Shown here: piece by piece, positions 22,660 through 33,669 of the stretch
Layout of the letters: each line of letters starts with the position of its first letter
How positions within the stretch are numbered: the stretch's first letter is position 1
NCBI GenBank assembly: GCA_050084515.1
Contig: CM114271.1
Coordinates: 67,704,001 to 67,768,000 of the forward strand
Direction of reading: 5' to 3'
Length of the DNA stretch: 64,000 bases
From: Blasia pusilla
Lineage: Eukaryota; Marchantiophyta; Marchantiopsida; Blasiales
The notes under the pieces: generated by a model
What the model saw: only the letters and a program-made list of their open reading frames with translations
The model's database searches: none
Told to the model about the DNA's origin: nothing
Program-made: the position numbers and the translations under genes

Positions 22660-23517
22660 TTGCGGAAATATATCTTCCTTCAAGGACCAAGTGATATGTT
22701 TAGTGGGTTTGAGTCTTTAGGGGCGAGAGATGACTCAGTGGAGTTGAGAAATAGTGCCAAGAGACAAAAAGTCAATTCAAAGAATGACTTCAATATGGAT
22801 GTAAGAGAGTCATGGTTAGAATGGTTTTTCCAATTGTCATTAGAGAAGAGATGATTGTACATTTACAAGGGTATAGAATGGATTCCATGACTATTCATTC
22901 GAATTGCAAAGATTGTGTAAGAAAATTTCAAAGGGATGGAATTGTGAAGTCAATGCCAAAGAAGCTGAGAGGTTAGTTGCATTTTATTCTCTACAAGACG
23001 CTAACTTAGTGAGAGTGTATCTTTGTATCATAATATACAAGAAGGAGAAGCACATCGTACGCATTGTAGAGACGACTTTACAAGAAATATTTGGTGTATG
23101 GTTAGAAAATGATCAACATCTTTTTAAGGGACCTATACATAGCACTCTTGTTGGGAAGACATTGGTAGTTCCACATGGAATTATGTCGATTTTTAGTAAG
23201 GATGTAGTCATAGGAGATTATTCAGAAGATATTATGGGCTTAGGTTTACACCAATTTGTATATTATTGTAAAATTAACCAAACCCAAGGCTTAGGTGAAG
23301 ATATTTACTATTGGATGAAGGTGTTGATGGAAACATCTTGGTTGTCTCCAAGATAATCAAGGATGCAAGAGGAGCTTTTGCTTCTATTTTATATCTCAAA
23401 ATAGTTCCCATGGTTGGAAGGTTGGTAGAGGATCCACTACGTGCTATTGATCCATATTGGGATGGTGGACACCTTGAGAATTGGATGCAAGTATATATGC
23501 CATACCTTCAAGAATAA
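22660..23517 (+). pseudogene. Unrecognised coding-like region
   Basis: Three plus-strand open segments (22,660-22,854; 22,904-23,356, 150 codons; 23,311-23,517) follow one another with frame changes. The longest is rich in Ile, Val, Leu and charged residues, includes YIIYKKEKHIVRI-like and LHQFVYYCKINQTQGLGEDIY-like parts, and ends near DPYWDGGHLENWMQ. Amino-acid composition looks like a globular protein, unlike neighbouring noise. I do not recognise the family; it could be a decayed transposon accessory gene. Confidence 0.35.
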
Positions 23518-24259
23518 AGGGGCGATTTTAGGAGAGTTGTAGAAGATCAGATATCTCACAATGGCATCAAATGTCATCCAATTTGTGATTTCCTTTCTTG
23601 TTACCATGGAGACTGTCCACAAAGCACAAGCATGGAGTTCTTCATACCGATCTTCATGCTAGAAATATTTTCGTTCATTTTGGATCCAACTCTGAGCCAT
23701 ATATCCGGATTCGAGATTGGAAAATGACTTATGAGATGATGAGTACTGAGTCTCGCCTTTGAAATAATGGCCCCTGTGAACCAGAGAAGGCATGTTGGGC
23801 ACATGGCATTGAAGTAGAAAATAGGGCCTAAGAAGTCACGAATCAAGTAGCCAGATTGCGTGATTAGTGATTTTGGAAAGAAAGTGGGAGATTATATTGG
23901 AAGAAGGATGGTGCCTTGTTCAATGGCTTTGCAAGTTATGCAGAACTCTCAACAAAGAAGAGGAAGCAATTGAGCAAGGTATTTATCAAGCTCAAAGTCA
24001 TATAGTTGATGAAGGATATGGCGGTTTATTATGGTGATGTGGAGGATGGGTCTTCAAGAAGACATAAGAGATTGCGAGTCAAAGATCAAATATCCCCATT
24101 GTTGCAATCAAAATGACCAAGGCTTGATACTTCATCCAACTTTGGAAGTATGGGCCCTTAATTAGCCACGATATCATCATCAACTATAATCTTCTCAATC
24201 GGATGAAAGAGAGGAAGGAGAAGCTCTACCACAACGCGCAACATCATACCAATACCACC
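23518..24259. other. Flank upstream of Gypsy copy 2
   Basis: No recognised feature. Possible continuation of the preceding decayed coding region. A clear target duplication with the far side of copy 2 (34,222 onward) was not found. Confidence 0.4.
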
Positions 24260-24778
24260 TGTCACCTCTTTTAGGATAGATCGGTGAGATCTAGTAGAGC
24301 GCCTTCACGAGTAGTGGAGGATAGACTCAAGAGGTTGAGGATGACCTACTAAGGCCCTGCAAAACCTGAGAGAGCAGGTTTCCCCTTCGTTTCAGCTCAT
24401 TTGGAGCCATATTGAGTAACTTGCTATTTTAGGTAAGTACCATTTTGATTATATGATTAAGTTTATATTTTTTGGTAAGTGGCCCTTGACCTCCTACATC
24501 AGATCAAGAGCCAAGGAGGTGACTTGGGAGCATAGGTTACCATGGAGAGAGCTTGGGAGAGGGGAGGGATATACCTCAAGGAGAGAGAGCTTGAGAGGTA
24601 ATTCTTTCTTTGTTGAACCTCTTGGCATGAGGCGGCGGAGCTATGGTCTTGCTTGCCTTGTGTGTGTAACCCAAGCCTCTCATTAGGATAGTGGATTTGG
24701 TTTGACATTTAGAGAGACATGTGAGAGTGCACATATTTGAGAGCTATGGTGTTGAGAGATATTGGATCTTGATTTACA
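24260..24778 (+). repeat. 5' LTR of Gypsy copy 2 (519 bp)
   Basis: Reads TGTCAC...GATTTACA, matching the 520-bp 5' LTR of copy 1. A TTTATATTTTTTGG stretch near 24,468 is a TATA-box candidate. As in copy 1, the LTR is followed by AAGAGAGAATGA, not by a recognisable primer-binding site, and the 3' tail of the downstream LTR is missing. Confidence 0.8.
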
Positions 24779-26584
24779 AAGAGAGAATGAATGAATGAGA
24801 GAGCTTCATGGGTGAACTCGCTGGTTGCTCGATGTTTGGTGCAGGTTGGGGGACCGTGTTCCTCGCTTCATGGCTAATGGGAGTGCTCACTAGAGCAAGA
24901 GCCATGTGAGTTTGATGTTTTTCTTTGCTGATTTTTTGTACGGGAGAGTGGTAAGTGGAAGCGCTGCCCAATTTTCAATAGGAATTGAGTATGGGGGCGT
25001 ATTGCTCCATGCTGTTGTTCTCAAGAGCACCATGCAGCTTGCTGATTTGTGTTCTCAAAGGTTTTACATTTTTGTTGGGAGAAATCAGCGCGGATGCGTT
25101 GCCAAATTTTGTGTAGGAGAAAGAGACATTGGGCTTTATGAAAATCCCCGTCAATTTTTATTGGAATGTTTGATTCAAAATATTTTTTGACACCATTGTA
25201 GATCCTAAAGCTGTGCATGTTGCACAACAAACAGTGTGCAATTTGGAGTTTTGAACAAAAATTTATGGTTAATCTTGCAAAATTTCCATTGCTAGGAAAT
25301 TTTTAGGGTTAACTTGTTCAAACCCTAAACCAGCCGCCGCCCCGGCAGCGGCCCTCACCGTCATAGTTGCCGGCAATGGTCAACCGTCAAGGTCAAATAT
25401 CCACCATCACCGTCACTATCCCCCATCCATTGTTGGCTGCCCCCGCCGCCTAGGGCTGCTCAGAGCCGCGTATGGCCGTTCTCCACCCTTGGTTGCCATT
25501 GCCGCCATTACGAAGTGGAGGGTCTTCCACGACAACCATTGATTCTCTGACTTGCGCCGCCACTACGTACTTTATTTTGGCAGCCACCGTCATCGCAATT
25601 TCTTCATCAACCATTGACGCCAAGTGACATTGGGTTATGGTGTTTGAGTTTTCATTTCATGCTGCTATGTTGTGATTGGTAGCCGGTTGACGACGATCGA
25701 GTACCGTGCCGTGATGCTCGTAGCCGCAACGCGCCACCAATTGCCGTGCCCTGTCATTCGTGGCCGCACCGCATCATCTCGATCACGGAGCCGCTCCGTC
25801 ACTAAGTAGAAGAGCATGTGAATTACTGATTGAGGAGGGTATGCCGCCAAGTGCCGCACCCCATTCCCGAGTGTCGTGCCGTTTGTAGCCATTCCGTGCC
25901 GCCAGTGCCACACCGGACCGTTGTAGTACACATCGAGGAGGTTTGAGCAACGTTACTATGAGAGGAGTATGACTTGCTGATTGGAGGAGTTGTCTTCATG
26001 ACCGAGTTGGAGTCGAGATTTGCTGTTGCCAATGAGCGACATCAACATTATTGTCAGGTTATCCATTCTAGTCTCTTATCCTACACGTATGAGGGATTTT
26101 TCGAGTATTGAGAAGTTATTGGGATATTGGGTTTTGTGCTGATATTGAGAGCATCGATGACGTATGGGTTTAGGGGACATAGACCTGTGTGGGATCTCCA
26201 GAGTTGAGGATGATTTGTCGATGAGATGATAGATCAGTTGATTTGCTGCACAACGCCGCTTGTTGCCGCACAACATAAGTCTTAGTGAGAGAGTGTAGAT
26301 TGAGTGTTGCATGTTTAGTTTGAGTGATTGAGGGATTACTCGCAAGATTGAGAATGATCGTGTGAGAAGGGCACAAGGGCCATTACGGCGTCCTTTTGGG
26401 ATTTTGAGAGGCGAGGTAGTGGACTTGAGAGTAGCTCTGGAGGATTTATCCGGAGTGGTGCGAGGTTTCAAGGGTCTCCACGTGAGAGACTATGTCAATT
26501 TCCTTCTATGTCATCTTCAGACGAGGGGGAGCGTATAGAGGATTGTGTTAGTGATCCACCATACACATTGAGTGGGCCTACGAG
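24779..26584 (+). other. 5' leader of Gypsy copy 2
   Basis: About 1.8 kb, collinear with the copy 1 leader, including CCGCC-rich minisatellite-like DNA at 25,330-25,560. A damaged upstream extension of gag may begin near 26,360: copy 1 has a proline/arginine/serine-rich stretch at this place, but here it is broken by stops. Confidence 0.5.
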
Positions 26585-27451
26585 ATGGACAGCCAGGATA
26601 GAGGACCGCGTAGGTTTTCGGGTGATGTAGGCACTATAGAGCTACACGACTTCATTGCAGAGTTTAGGAGTTGGTGTGACTCACAATGGGCTAGGAACTC
26701 TAGAGAGTTCAACCCCATTACAACATGGCATGGTATGTTCGAGCATCTAGAGGGGGCGCCCATGGACGATTATCATGAGTTCTCCCACATATATGCCCAG
26801 GAGATTGAGGCATGGCGACTCTACTATGACCCACACTATGTGTCATGGATGGAGCCGTTCCCAAATGAGGAGGAGGAGGAGGAGTCAGGAGAAGCTAGTT
26901 CCTTTTCCACTAGTGATGTTTTAGGAGGGGTCACTCGTAGTGGAGCAATTGCACCATCTAATCGGGTTCGTCCCAGGTTCAACCCCGTGGTTGAGTTCTT
27001 CGTTGAGTTGAGGGCGAGATATCATGGGGTACAAACGGAGAAGTTGGGGAGCATCCACGACTTCCACACACGCGCGGGTGAGAGTTTGCGTGAGGCTTAC
27101 ACTCGCTTGAGTCGGTTGATCAATGTCACTCAAGGGATGACAAAGGCTCAGGCTATCCAATCATGGTACGTGATGCTAGACCAAAACCTTCAGACACGAG
27201 TGCGGGAGGGGATGATTCTTATGAACACCTCCCCTACGTTGAGAGATGTTTTTAGGACCGTCGAGAACATTGAGTGCAACATGGCGGAGGAGAGTGTAGC
27301 CACCATGGGTTCTGGGCGAGAGCAATCACGATTTTCTGCACTAGCACTGCACCAACGTGGACTCCGAGATAGGTCGACTGTGGCACCACAAGCTCAGGGA
27401 GGATACCGGGAGGCCGTGCCACAGAGATCTGCACCTTCATATGCGGGTTAG
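26585..27451 (+). CDS. gag capsid region, Gypsy copy 2
   Basis: The longest intact gag segment in the window (288 codons). It contains GTIELHDFIAEFRSW near residue 18, DDYHEFSHIYA, IEAWRLYYDPHYVSW, an acidic EEEEEE stretch, FNPVVEFFVELRARYHG, and TKAQAIQSWYVML, a pattern of plant Gypsy gag. It ends at a TAG just before the zinc-knuckle part. In copy 1 that position reads CAG-like sequence, so the stop is secondary. The ATG chosen is the first in frame; copy 1 suggests about 70 further N-terminal residues upstream. It would form the particle shell and bind element RNA. Confidence 0.75.
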   Translation: MDSQDRGPRRFSGDVGTIELHDFIAEFRSWCDSQWARNSREFNPITTWHGMFEHLEGAPMDDYHEFSHIYAQEIEAWRLYYDPHYVSWMEPFPNEEEEEESGEASSFSTSDVLGGVTRSGAIAPSNRVRPRFNPVVEFFVELRARYHGVQTEKLGSIHDFHTRAGESLREAYTRLSRLINVTQGMTKAQAIQSWYVMLDQNLQTRVREGMILMNTSPTLRDVFRTVENIECNMAEESVATMGSGREQSRFSALALHQRGLRDRSTVAPQAQGGYREAVPQRSAPSYAG

Positions 27452-27946
27452 GAGCAGTCATCTATGATTACTTGTTGGTCATATGGTGGAGCCCATCATC
27501 AACGTGTTTGCACTCGTTAGGATCATGGAAGTGTGCCTCAGCATGAAGGAGTAGATGGTGCTGCACTAGGAGGTTATCAGTGTGCTTATTGTCAGAGGTA
27601 TGGTCACATGTACACACGCGCCAGGTGTTTCAGTTTACACTCTGAGTTACTTGCGAACCGAGGGCGAGAGAGGGCACCAGAGCGAGTTGCCGGTCCGGGT
27701 GGGCCTAGAGGTCGTGCACTTAGTGGTCCCATTGGGGAACGAGGAGCTGGAGTTGTGCGACACGGTGGTGGAGTTGCCTGTGGAGGAGGTAGAGTCCCAC
27801 CACCTAGATGCGTCAAGGGAGACGTCGAGCATGAGGCTAGGATGGTTGCTAAGATACAGCAATTACAAGAGCAGATTGCTGCTATGGCATTGAGGTTATA
27901 TCGATGCCGGATCCGTGGCATCCACATCATATGGAGCAGCCAGTGA
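27452..27946 (+). pseudogene. gag zinc-knuckle region, Gypsy copy 2
   Basis: The first knuckle reads CWSYGGAHHQRVC; the second Cys is now Tyr, a G-to-A change relative to copy 1. A stop follows. The second knuckle CAYCQRYGH...RARC has a two-residue insertion. Downstream is a Gly/Arg-rich stretch, then a helix-prone segment (KIQQLQEQIAAMALRL) as in copy 1. Confidence 0.7.
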
Positions 27947-28082
27947 TATGGAGGATCCTAGTTGGATGTGCGGGGTTGCCGAGATGGAGGCCGCCGCACT
28001 TGTGATGCGTGGAGAAGCCGCAAAGTTGGATCCATAGCGAGGGGAAGCTAGGAAACAGACCAGACTTCCTCAATCCTTCACG

Positions 28083-29272
28083 TTGTTTGAGGTGATGAGG
28101 ACCCCATTGATGGGTCATGATCAAAGTTCCCTGAGAGTTGGTGATGTTATTGGTGTGCAGGCACGGAGGGTGATGGGAGAAGCCAGTGTGATGACTCCTA
28201 TTTCTGATACTGAGGAGGAGCATGTGTCGAGTACGATGTTGGGGGCGGCCATGATGGTGTACCGTGCTCCGCTCTTTACTTCTTTCGATGTTATGACATT
28301 GGGAGGTACGCACGTCAATGTTTTTCGGCTGGCCGCTACACTATGTGAGCGTGGATTTGGATTTCTTGCATCACTTTCAGAGGTGATTGCAGAGGAGGTG
28401 ATGGATGTGTCCTTGGAGCGGATGCTCAGGCCGTCCATATCAGATTCATGGCACGCTAGACCCGCGATAGAGCGTGCCTTGGCTTGTCTTGGTGTTGTAT
28501 TGCTGGATAACCGGAGAGGTCTTCCAATTGGTGAGTCCAAGAGGTGGAGCTTTTAGTCCGCAGCGCGTCTTGTTGGATTCAAGAGTGTAACCTCAGATGT
28601 TAGGAAAAGGGTCATTCAGAGGATTGGGCTTGATGAGAGCCAATGTGGAGCGTTGTCCATTCCGGATATAAACATCCTTGGGTGGAGCGAGTACCACACA
28701 GTATATCACCCAACATGAGGTCATGGTGAGGATTCGCCCGGGATATCCTACAGATGAGTCTATGGTGCAAGCCAAGGCGATAGTGACTGATGTAGAGTCC
28801 TACGATGCCTTGGTTGGTGGAGCAATGTTATATCCGATGGGGTTTTCCCTGGATAACTGGGAGGAGTCAGCTTCCTACAGACCAGGATGGCAGCCAGGTG
28901 ATGGACGCCTTAGCTCATTATATTACCCGTTCGATTCACATGTGCAATGATCAAGTGACGGCCAAGAGAGATGACGACCTTAGCAGTATTTAGCAGTGCC
29001 ATCACTTGGCCAAGTGATTTGATTGAGGGATATGTCCATGAAGAGGATACTCCCGTTCCTGATATTCCTATGGAGAGGAGTGTCATGGTAGCCGCATCAA
29101 TCCGTGGAGGAGAGGTGCCACTTTGGGGCTCGACCGAGGAGCTTCAACGCTTAGCCACTGAGCATGTGTAGATTGCATGGAGCGAGATGTTTGCACCACA
29201 ATGTGATGGGTCAGAGGAATCCCAGGTACCCAAGAGTGCTGCTATGACCCTTTTGGACACCGCCCTGATTGC
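28083..29272 (+). pseudogene. Conserved linker module with protease-like site, Gypsy copy 2
   Basis: Collinear with 13,046-14,250. An open 157-codon part (28,083-28,556) contains GDVIGVQARRVMGEAS and ALACLGVVLLDNRR. The protease-like site VLLDSR is followed by a stop in this copy. The block ALVGGAMLYPMGF, then SYRPGWQPGDGR, is preserved at 28,800-28,920. A segment with ITWPSDLIEGYVHEEDTP follows and runs to the methyltransferase. Conservation of these blocks in both copies suggests they were part of a functional protein. Apart from the protease resemblance I cannot assign a role. Confidence 0.5.
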
Positions 29273-30331
29273 GTGGTGCATCCGAGAGAAGGGTATTTGG
29301 GTGTTGGATCTCTTTGGAGGGATCAGTTGATGTTTTACATGCTAGAGTGCGTGTGCTGCAACACCTATATGTGGAGATTGATGATGTTGCGAGGCGCGCC
29401 TCACTTCACCATATGGCGCAGTAACGTCTCCGTTTTCCCAACTTGTTGTCTGCGTCCGCCATTCATGGTTACCAAAGTTCCTTACCGAGGGACATTTCAT
29501 TGTTGGGGACGCAGGACTTGGAGCGAGTAGGGACCATAGACTTGGTCATTGCTGGTTGGTCATATCAGGGCCAGTCGAGTGCTGGACGCGGTAGCGGATT
29601 AGCTGACTCTCGGTCTAGGTTATTTTGGGAAATGATGCGGATCTTGCGATATTTGCAGGAGCATGAATATCATCCTCCAGCATACATTCTGGAGAATGTA
29701 CTGATTTTGGGCGATTTGAGGTCCCGTGTGGTGACAAGTGCACATGAGGTGTGCGCATGGATTGGAGTGGCAATTTTGTTGGATGGGCGAGTGTGGGTTT
29801 ATGAGTATATCGCCCGCATCTTTGGTGGACCAACTTGGTACCACACGAGGTATTACGGAGGGCATGTGCGAGAGTGGAGCATCCCTTCGATTTGTTGGTG
29901 GATTGTATATTGGATTCGGGCCTTCGATTAGAGGCACTGAGACTAGATGATTGACCATTGTTGACTGTGGTCAATAGGATTGGCATGCCACGGGCAACCT
30001 TTCCCACATTGGTGATTTTTCCCGCTTCCTATGCATTCAAGGACCTGGCTTGGTTTGGGATGACCAGGTACAAAGGTTGGTGGAGCCCAATGTCGATGAA
30101 CGAGAGCAAGCGATGGGATTCCCCACAAGAGTGACGGCAGTACCGTCACTATCAGAGGCATCACGACGTCATGTCTTGGGTCATGCGATGGACCTAAACT
30201 ATTTGACATGGATTTTTAGCTTAGGAGTAGTTGAGCAATATCGTTTGAGGATGGGACAGATCACAGTAGTTGCGTTGGTGAGCCCCATGCCTACTGAGAC
30301 GGTTGAGGCAGTGGCTGGGGGCAAGACCTGA
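29273..30331 (+). pseudogene. C5-cytosine DNA methyltransferase, Gypsy copy 2
   Basis: Motif I VLDLFGG lies at 29,301-29,321, then a small deletion relative to copy 1. Motif IV is IDLVIAGWSYQGQSSAGRG: the catalytic Pro-Cys has become Ser-Tyr at 29,560-29,565. A GLADSRSRLFWEMMRIL stretch follows, as in DNMT3-like enzymes. Motif VI ILENV (Glu-Asn-Val at 29,692-29,700) is intact. The motif IX-X region reads DEREQAMGFP, then EASRRHVLGHAMDLN (30,090-30,195). The longest open pieces are 162 and 93 codons, with frame changes near 29,450 and 29,940. Function is methylation of cytosine in DNA. This copy is inactive both by frameshifts and by loss of the catalytic Cys. Linear motif order separates it from plant DRM proteins. 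Confidence 0.8.
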
Positions 30332-31390
30332 GGAGATCGACACACCAAGGGTGATCAGAGAGACATCCTTGGACTTCTTGGGATGTTTTGCATGTATGCC
30401 AGAAGATGGTAGCTATAGTATCAAGCGTGGTTCCGAGTACTGCACATGGAGATCCAATTTTGCAATTGGCTATAGGGAAGTAGTTGAGTTTTGTTGTACG
30501 AGACGCGATTGCACCATAGCAACCACCGACACTCGCGCTTGAGAGTCCTACCGTAGTCACGATGGAGACTTGGGAGCCAGATATGAGCCCTAAGTTGATA
30601 GGAGGAGAGCGGCGTCGGATACACCAGTTCCTTAGGAGTTATAGGAGTTTTTTTTGCATTTAGTATGCATGATTTGGATACACTGTAGGGTCTAGGGATC
30701 CGCATTGAGTTGTCGAGTGAGTCGCCGATCTTTCAACGACCCTACAAGTACAGTGACATGGAGAGGGCTCTGAGTAGGAGCCAAGACTTGGTTGGAGCAG
30801 GACTAGCGGACATATTGCATGGAGAGTATGCATCTACCACTGTCATGCCCGCCAAGAAGGATGTGCATGGCAACTGGACGGATAGGCGGATGTGTGGAGA
30901 TTACCGACCTATCAATCAGTTGATAAAGTCCGATAGGTATGCCATGCCCACTTCTGAGGAGATCTTTGATACTATTGGGCATGCAAAGGTCTTCAGTTTG
31001 TTAGATCTTTGAGCCGGATACCATCAACTGCCTATCAGATTGGAGGACAAACAGAAGACGGCATTTTGGGGCATCGATCCTCACGGGAAGGATTTCTTGT
31101 ATCACTGGTGGTTCTTACCATTTGGGTTTAAGAATGCCCCGGTTGAGTTTCAGAGGTCATCGATAGGGTCTTGGCAGGTCTAGATTTTGCTAGTTGTTTT
31201 ATTGATGACATCACAGTCTTTATCGCCACGGTTGAGGAACATGAGTGACATCTAGCAGAGGTATTTTGACGATTGCAGTTACATGGATGAAGCTACATCC
31301 AGGCAAGTGTAAGTTCTTCTATGACTAGATTGAGTACTTGGGTCACACGATATACCCAGGGGGCCTTGGTGTGCAGCAAAAAAAAAAGTA
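30332..31390 (+). pseudogene. Reverse transcriptase, Gypsy copy 2
   Basis: A linker of about 350 bp with several stops leads into RT. The open segment 30,710-31,012 contains VMPAKKDVHGNW, CGDYRPINQLI and IGHAKVFSLLDL. After a TGA comes AGYHQLPIRLEDKQKTAFWG, then FLPFGFKNAP and FIDD (31,198-31,209), the metal-binding box. Several stops and a frameshift lie between. Unlike copy 1, the active-site aspartates are present. Confidence 0.8.
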
Positions 31391-31957
31391 GAGGCTATTT
31401 CACGCATTCCATGCCCTAGAGATGTGAGTCGAGTTTGTGCATTCATGGGATTGGCAAACTTCTATCAATGGTACGTCAAGGGTTTCAGTTTGATTGCAAA
31501 GCCGCTAACCTTGCTGACCAAGGTGGATCAAGAGTGGCACTGGGGGGATAAGCAAGAGTGAGCATTTCAGCTGCTCAAGAACAGATTGACATCTGCGCCC
31601 ATATTGAGCAGACCGATGAGGGAGCGTCCTTTCCAATTGCATACTGATTGGAGCAAGTTGGGGCTTGGACCTAGGCTCACCCAGCATGACGATGATGGTA
31701 GAGAGTTTGTGGTGGCTTATGCTAGTCGCTCGAACAACGCTGTAGAGGCAAAGTATAGCTTGTATGAGCGTGAGTGCTTGGCTACAGTGTGTGTTGTCAC
31801 ACATTTAAGATGTTATCTATTTGGCAATCCCTTTACCATCATTACTAATCATCAACCACTTAAGTGGTTGATGGAGTCCGACAAGCTTACAAGGAAGCTT
31901 GCAAGGTGGGCTCTTTTGTTGCAGGAGTATGACTTCCAGGTGGTGCATAGACCTTGA
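31391..31957 (+). pseudogene. RNase H region, Gypsy copy 2
   Basis: It starts with ISRIPCPRDVSRVCAFMGLA-like sequence at the RT thumb, then the 123-codon open segment 31,586-31,957. That segment has HTDWSKLGLG, LTQHDDDGREFVVAYASRS, EAKYSLYERECLA and TNHQPLKWL, the standard Gypsy RNase H series ending in DFQVVHRP. A stop separates it from the following HRAGMLNQDVDGLSRNP-like tether. RNase H removes the RNA strand during reverse transcription. Confidence 0.8.
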
Positions 31958-33294
31958 ATGCTCAACCAGGATGTAGATGGTTTGAGCCATAACCCATGCC
32001 CGAGTCAGCCAGATGCGACTGGAGCTCGTTGGCATGGTGAGAGTGAAGAGGAGTTGGTGCCAGGATGGCTTGCGTCAGCCTATTTGGGCTTGTTGGCTAT
32101 GGAGAGCCACATTGCTGAGACTTTGATGGCGAGGTCTAATGGAGAGTCCTTAGATCCACAGGCCGGTGAGGAGACGATAGGTGGCCGAGATATTCACGAT
32201 GATGGAGTGATCTTGGAGTACCTACATATTGGCAGCGTTGCGAGCATAGTGGGTGCTAGAGAGCGGGATCGGATCCTAGAGTGAGCCAGACGGTTCCAGT
32301 GGGAGGGGACACATATGTTGCGAGTGTGGAAGGATAGTAGAGTGCGTATAGTGCCTCATTTTTTTCAGAGAGCACGTTTCGTGCGTCATGCCCACGAGGA
32401 GTTGGGTCATTTTGGAGTGAAGCGGACGTACAACTTGCTCCAGATTTTGTATTGGTGGCGAGGCATGCATACTGATGTTCACCAGTTTGTTGCCAAATGC
32501 ATGGTGTGTGATCGAGTCCGAGCATCGTTCAATACTCCGACTCCACAGTTGCATCCACTTCCGATCATGGGTTTAGGTTATAGATGGAGTTTGGATTTTG
32601 AAGGACCTTTGCCTTTGACGGAGCGTCATAGTTGTTATGTGTTGGTGATGGTTGAGCATTTCTCCAAGTGGATAGAGTTGGTTGTATTGCCTGACAAAGC
32701 GAGTGAGGGAGTAGCGTATGCCTTCTTAGATCGAGTGCTGAGTCATTATGGTGCACCAGCTGAGGTGTTGACAGACCAATGTATAGAGTTCCGCGGGGAG
32801 TTTGAGGCCTTATGTGATCAGGCACTGATCGACCACCGCACTACTTCGCGAGATCATTCTGAGGCGGATGGACTAGCGGAGCGGGTTGTGCAGACAATGA
32901 CGGGAGGACTACGCAAGTATGCCTTGCAGAGAGGTCAGCTAGGAGATTGGGACCTCTAGTTGCCGTGGTTGGCGATGGGATACAGATTCAGCAGGCAGAC
33001 ATCCTTAGCGTCTTTCTCACCGTACTTGCTTTTGTATGGCCGAGAGCCAGATTTTCCTGCAGCCATTTGTCGAGATGTTGGTGAGGTGTTGAACCTTGAT
33101 GACCCTGATGTATGGATGCAAGCATGTTCTAATAGGGTTAAATTATTTCGGAGAGTGATGCCCATGGCGTTTGAGAACTTGACGATTGCGCAACATCGGG
33201 ATACATTCAGGTATGCGACTATTCGGGGAGGTGGGGTGGTTATCGACCTACTATCTGGAGGTTTCATCAGGGAGACTATGTCTACTTGCAGTAG
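31958..33294 (+). pseudogene. Integrase, Gypsy copy 2
   Basis: Segment 31,958-32,284 is the acidic tether (NQDVDGLSHNP). The main part, 32,315-32,959 (214 codons), has the HHCC finger (HAHEELGHFG ... CMVCDRV) and a DDE core with Asp in DFEGPLP, Asp in LTDQCIEF and Glu in ADGLAERV. A TAG at 32,957 precedes a second open segment, 32,960-33,319, starting WLAMGYRFSRQ and containing FRRVMPMAFENLTIAQHRD. Apart from the stops this is the better preserved integrase of the two. Confidence 0.8.
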
Positions 33295-33620
33295 ATGGCA
33301 TCCACGACGTTGGATGTGATTGTTGGACACACCATCTTGAGAGTGCGTGAGGTTTTGCCATCAGATGTTCTCTTATTAGAAGGACACGATGGTATGGTTT
33401 GGAAGGACCATGTGCGTAACTTTGCGCTGTGTCACCTTCCGAAATTTGACGATACAATTGATCCAAGCTTAGTAGTAATTCCTACAAGCTTGCGATATAT
33501 GTTGTGTGGTTCTGCCCGTGATGCAGCCACTATGCTAGTCAGTGATGGATGTTCGTGAGGATGGCATATAGCATGATTGACGCCACCTCCCACTAGGGTT
33601 CCTCAAGGACAATGGAAGTA
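33295..33620 (+). pseudogene. Damaged PHD finger, Gypsy copy 2
   Basis: The sequence matches copy 1 from TTLDVIVGHTILRVREVLPS through VWKDHVRNFA. In the finger, the first Cys is Tyr (YMLC), a later Cys is Ser (VSDGC), a stop follows, and the final CPKC reads YRRC. At least three zinc ligands are lost, mostly by C-to-T or G-to-A changes, so this finger cannot fold as a PHD. Confidence 0.75.
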
Positions 33621-33669
33621 TCGGAGATGTACGTAGAGTAGGTAGTTCTACATTCCGACTTGTGTCTAC

